Source of the DNA: an uncultured Mollicutes bacterium
GTDB lineage: Bacteria > Bacillota_I > Bacilli_A > RFN20 > CAG-288
Assembly (NCBI GenBank): GCA_900539865.1
Contig: UQDS01000006.1
Span: 24,300-88,299, forward strand
Direction: 5' to 3'
Length of the DNA stretch: 64,000 nt
Part shown: piece after piece, positions 62,524 through 64,000 of the stretch
Numbering within the stretch: the stretch's first letter is position 1
Layout of the letters: each line of letters begins with the position of its first letter
The notes under the pieces: generated by a model
Told to the model about the DNA's origin: nothing
What the model saw: the letters and a program-made list of their open reading frames with translations, nothing else
Database searches by the model: none
Program-made: the position numbers and the translations under genes

Positions 62524-63654
62524 ATGTCCTACACCATTGATTCTGATTTAAAACAAGGCTTGCAATTTGTGGAAGAAGGTAAGAAGGTTGTCGCGGGATT
62601 GAAATTGATCAACAAATCCGCTCGCACCGGAACTACCAAAGGCAAATCCTATTTTGCTATCGGCTCTATTATCAAAGACGGAAAAGCTGGTATCGTTGCC
62701 AATCCGGCAGAAAGCAAGCGTTATTTTGATGCTGCTATGGAACATTTCAAGAGCACAAAATGCGATAGTTTAGATCACCGCGAAATGGGCGAATATTATC
62801 ACTACGGTCTTGGAAGTGAAAACGTCGACCTTAACCGCGCTTTAGAATATTATGATTTAGCAACCTTAGAAGGAGATGAAGTCGCTCAGCAAAGAGCGGA
62901 AGAAATCCGTGGTATGCAGCGCGTCGGTTCTGCTTCTGCTAACCCGATTCTCACTCCCGATACTCAGGTGAAAGAAACTCCTAGTGGCGTTGAAAATGTC
63001 GCTCCTGTCATCACTTCTGAAGGCGAACCTGCACCGGTTGTCGATCCGCTTATCGCTGACGTCATCGATGCGGAACAGCTTTGCTTAAAGGCGCTTCGTA
63101 TCCTCGACTCTGTCACCGCTTCTAAACAAGATAAACTCGACGCTGTTGAATTGTTAAAAGCAGCTTCTGAAAACGGTTCTGCCCGCGCAGCTGTCCTCAT
63201 GGGTTATCTCTATGAAGGTGACAACTCTTTAGTCGAGCAAGATTATGCTTTGACAAAGAAATATTATGAAATGGCTATTGAGCACGACTCTGCCGTCGCT
63301 TTATATCGTCTTGGTGTTCTTTATACAGATAAAGATTTTGTTGAATTCAACCCGAAGAAGGGTCATGAATTGATCATCCTTTCCGCTCGCAAAGGTTACG
63401 CTTGGGCTCTCTCCTTTATCGGTGATTGCTTCCGCGCCAAAGTTGTTGACTCTCGAAATCTTGACTTAGCTTATCGCTATTATGCAATGGCTGGTGAAAG
63501 AGGCCTTGGTGTCAGCTATCATTCCATGGCGGAAATTGACGCTTCTCGTCAACAACTTGAATTAGCAAAGCTTCACGAAAGACTTGCGGTTGAAAACGGA
63601 TATGATCCGAACGTTGGTTATCAGGATCCTCTCTTTTACAGCCTTCACATCTAA
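62524..63654 (+). CDS. Sel1-like (TPR) repeat protein
   Basis: A 376-residue protein with Sel1-type helical repeats: about residues 35-130 ('MGEYYHYGLG...LNRALEYYDLAT') and about 190-360 ('ARAAVLMGYLYEGDNS', 'ALYRLGVLYTDKDF', 'AWALSFIGDCF', 'YRYYAMAGERG'). The two blocks are separated by a Pro/Thr/Glu-rich linker (about 135-175). Sel1 proteins are scaffolds for complexes; no enzyme part is seen and there is no signal peptide. The ribosome site is TGGAGG. A full palindrome terminator follows. Confidence 0.85.
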   Translation: MSYTIDSDLKQGLQFVEEGKKVVAGLKLINKSARTGTTKGKSYFAIGSIIKDGKAGIVANPAESKRYFDAAMEHFKSTKCDSLDHREMGEYYHYGLGSENVDLNRALEYYDLATLEGDEVAQQRAEEIRGMQRVGSASANPILTPDTQVKETPSGVENVAPVITSEGEPAPVVDPLIADVIDAEQLCLKALRILDSVTASKQDKLDAVELLKAASENGSARAAVLMGYLYEGDNSLVEQDYALTKKYYEMAIEHDSAVALYRLGVLYTDKDFVEFNPKKGHELIILSARKGYAWALSFIGDCFRAKVVDSRNLDLAYRYYAMAGERGLGVSYHSMAEIDASRQQLELAKLHERLAVENGYDPNVGYQDPLFYSLHI

Positions 63655-63670
63655 TATTCAATAAGTTTAT

Positions 63671-63699
63671 AAAAGGTGACCGATCGGTCACCTTTTTTT
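63671..63699 (+). terminator. Terminator of the Sel1-repeat gene
   Basis: The stretch 63671-63696 is a complete palindrome (AAAAGGTGACCG / CGGTCACCTTTT) followed by more T. Confidence 0.93.
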
Positions 63700-63782
63700 G
63701 TTTCCATTTCATGTATATATCTATATTTATATTGGATTCATAAATGCTATTCCGATGTTTAAATTGAGATAAAGCATCTATC

Positions 63783-63811
63783 TTGCTATCTCCTTTTTAA
63801 ATATATATAAT
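63783..63811 (+). promoter_or_regulatory. rRNA operon promoter P1 (likely)
   Basis: TTGCTA (63783-63788) and TATAAT (63806-63811) are 17 bases apart. Confidence 0.6.
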
Positions 63812-63877
63812 ATCGAAGCTTGATTTTAGAGGTTTTTTCCAAGCAAAGTTAGAAAAATGAAAAAATAAAAAAAGTTC

Positions 63878-63906
63878 TCGACATTAAGAAAACTTCATGA
63901 TATACT
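63878..63906 (+). promoter_or_regulatory. rRNA operon promoter P2 (likely)
   Basis: TCGACA (63878-63883) and TATACT (63901-63906) are 17 bases apart, a typical arrangement for the second of two tandem rRNA promoters. Confidence 0.75.
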
Positions 63907-63913
63907 TATTTGA

Positions 63914-64000
63914 GTTGCCACCCAAAACGGCAACAGATACGATCGCTCTTTGAAAACTAAACGGGATGACCAGTACATACACAAGGAATACGTCAATTTC
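63914..64000 (+). promoter_or_regulatory. rRNA leader with boxA-like antitermination sequence
   Basis: A hairpin GTTGCC / GGCAAC (63914-63919 and 63929-63934) precedes GCTCTTTGAAAACTAAAC (63945-63962), which is the boxA-containing leader found before 16S rRNA genes in Bacilli. A 16S gene is therefore expected just past the window. Confidence 0.8.

Noticed and set aside
1..64000. CRISPR arrays, insertion sequences, prophage genes
   Set aside because: No direct-repeat arrays, transposase motifs, integrase or phage structural genes were seen.

Overview
The window is a low-GC, standard-code (UGA is a stop, Trp is UGG) chromosome segment of a Gram-positive-type anaerobe, most likely an uncultured gut member of the Bacillota (Bacilli/Erysipelotrichia-like). 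Support comes from strong AGGAGG ribosome sites, a T-box before valS, a CIRCE element before lon, the conserved Firmicutes order tig-lon-engB-valS-radC, many lipoproteins with short Ser/Thr-rich linkers, and fermentative acetate kinase. No outer-membrane genes are seen.

Layout. 1-1746: end of a large secreted beta-propeller-like protein. 1801-9790: an AT-rich accessory island with an XRE-type membrane regulator, an orphan HsdS half, a DUF2075 nuclease-helicase whose N-terminus carries an in-frame TAG, and a large SF1 helicase with a C-terminal nuclease-like domain. 9872-16712 (minus strand): an SDR oxidoreductase and three consecutive lipoproteins, two with bacterial Ig-like domains. 16916-18858: a MerR regulator and an amine-dehydrogenase-like enzyme. 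18956-25729: glycosyltransferases, pyrophosphatase, an orphan HicB-like protein, a PlsC-like acyltransferase, a GT8 enzyme and a GT8-PlsC fusion, which together look like glycolipid or envelope synthesis. 25726-28444: TPP riboswitch with ThiT, then MgtC. 28404-31296: GH13 amylase and MalQ. 31460-33464: a two-component system. 33557-36865: small protein, MscL, thioredoxin, TraX-like and CPBP membrane proteins. 36975-41879: a giant CvpA-like membrane protein. 41935-45207: IMPACT protein, Mrp ATPase, CBS protein, tRNA-Arg and DHH phosphoesterase. 45713-48993 (minus): acetate kinase with two thioredoxin-like lipoproteins. 49122-53939: glgB and glgP. 54037-63654: tig, lon, engB, valS, a hidden double-glycine-leader peptide gene, radC and a Sel1-repeat protein. 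The last 220 bases hold tandem promoters and a boxA-like leader, so a 16S rRNA gene probably begins just beyond the end.

How the genes connect. GlgB and GlgP make and break down glycogen, MalQ and the GH13 enzyme handle maltodextrins, and acetate kinase ends fermentation. Tig, Lon (under likely HrcA control) and EngB form the protein-quality and ribosome-assembly block.

Most worth a second look: the mscL ribosome site and start codon lie inside an 18-bp stem formed with a sequence just after the trxA stop; a 58-codon GG-leader peptide gene has its ribosome site inside the valS terminator; three genes appear to be transcribed as leaderless mRNAs; and the accessory island has a recently broken DUF2075 gene.
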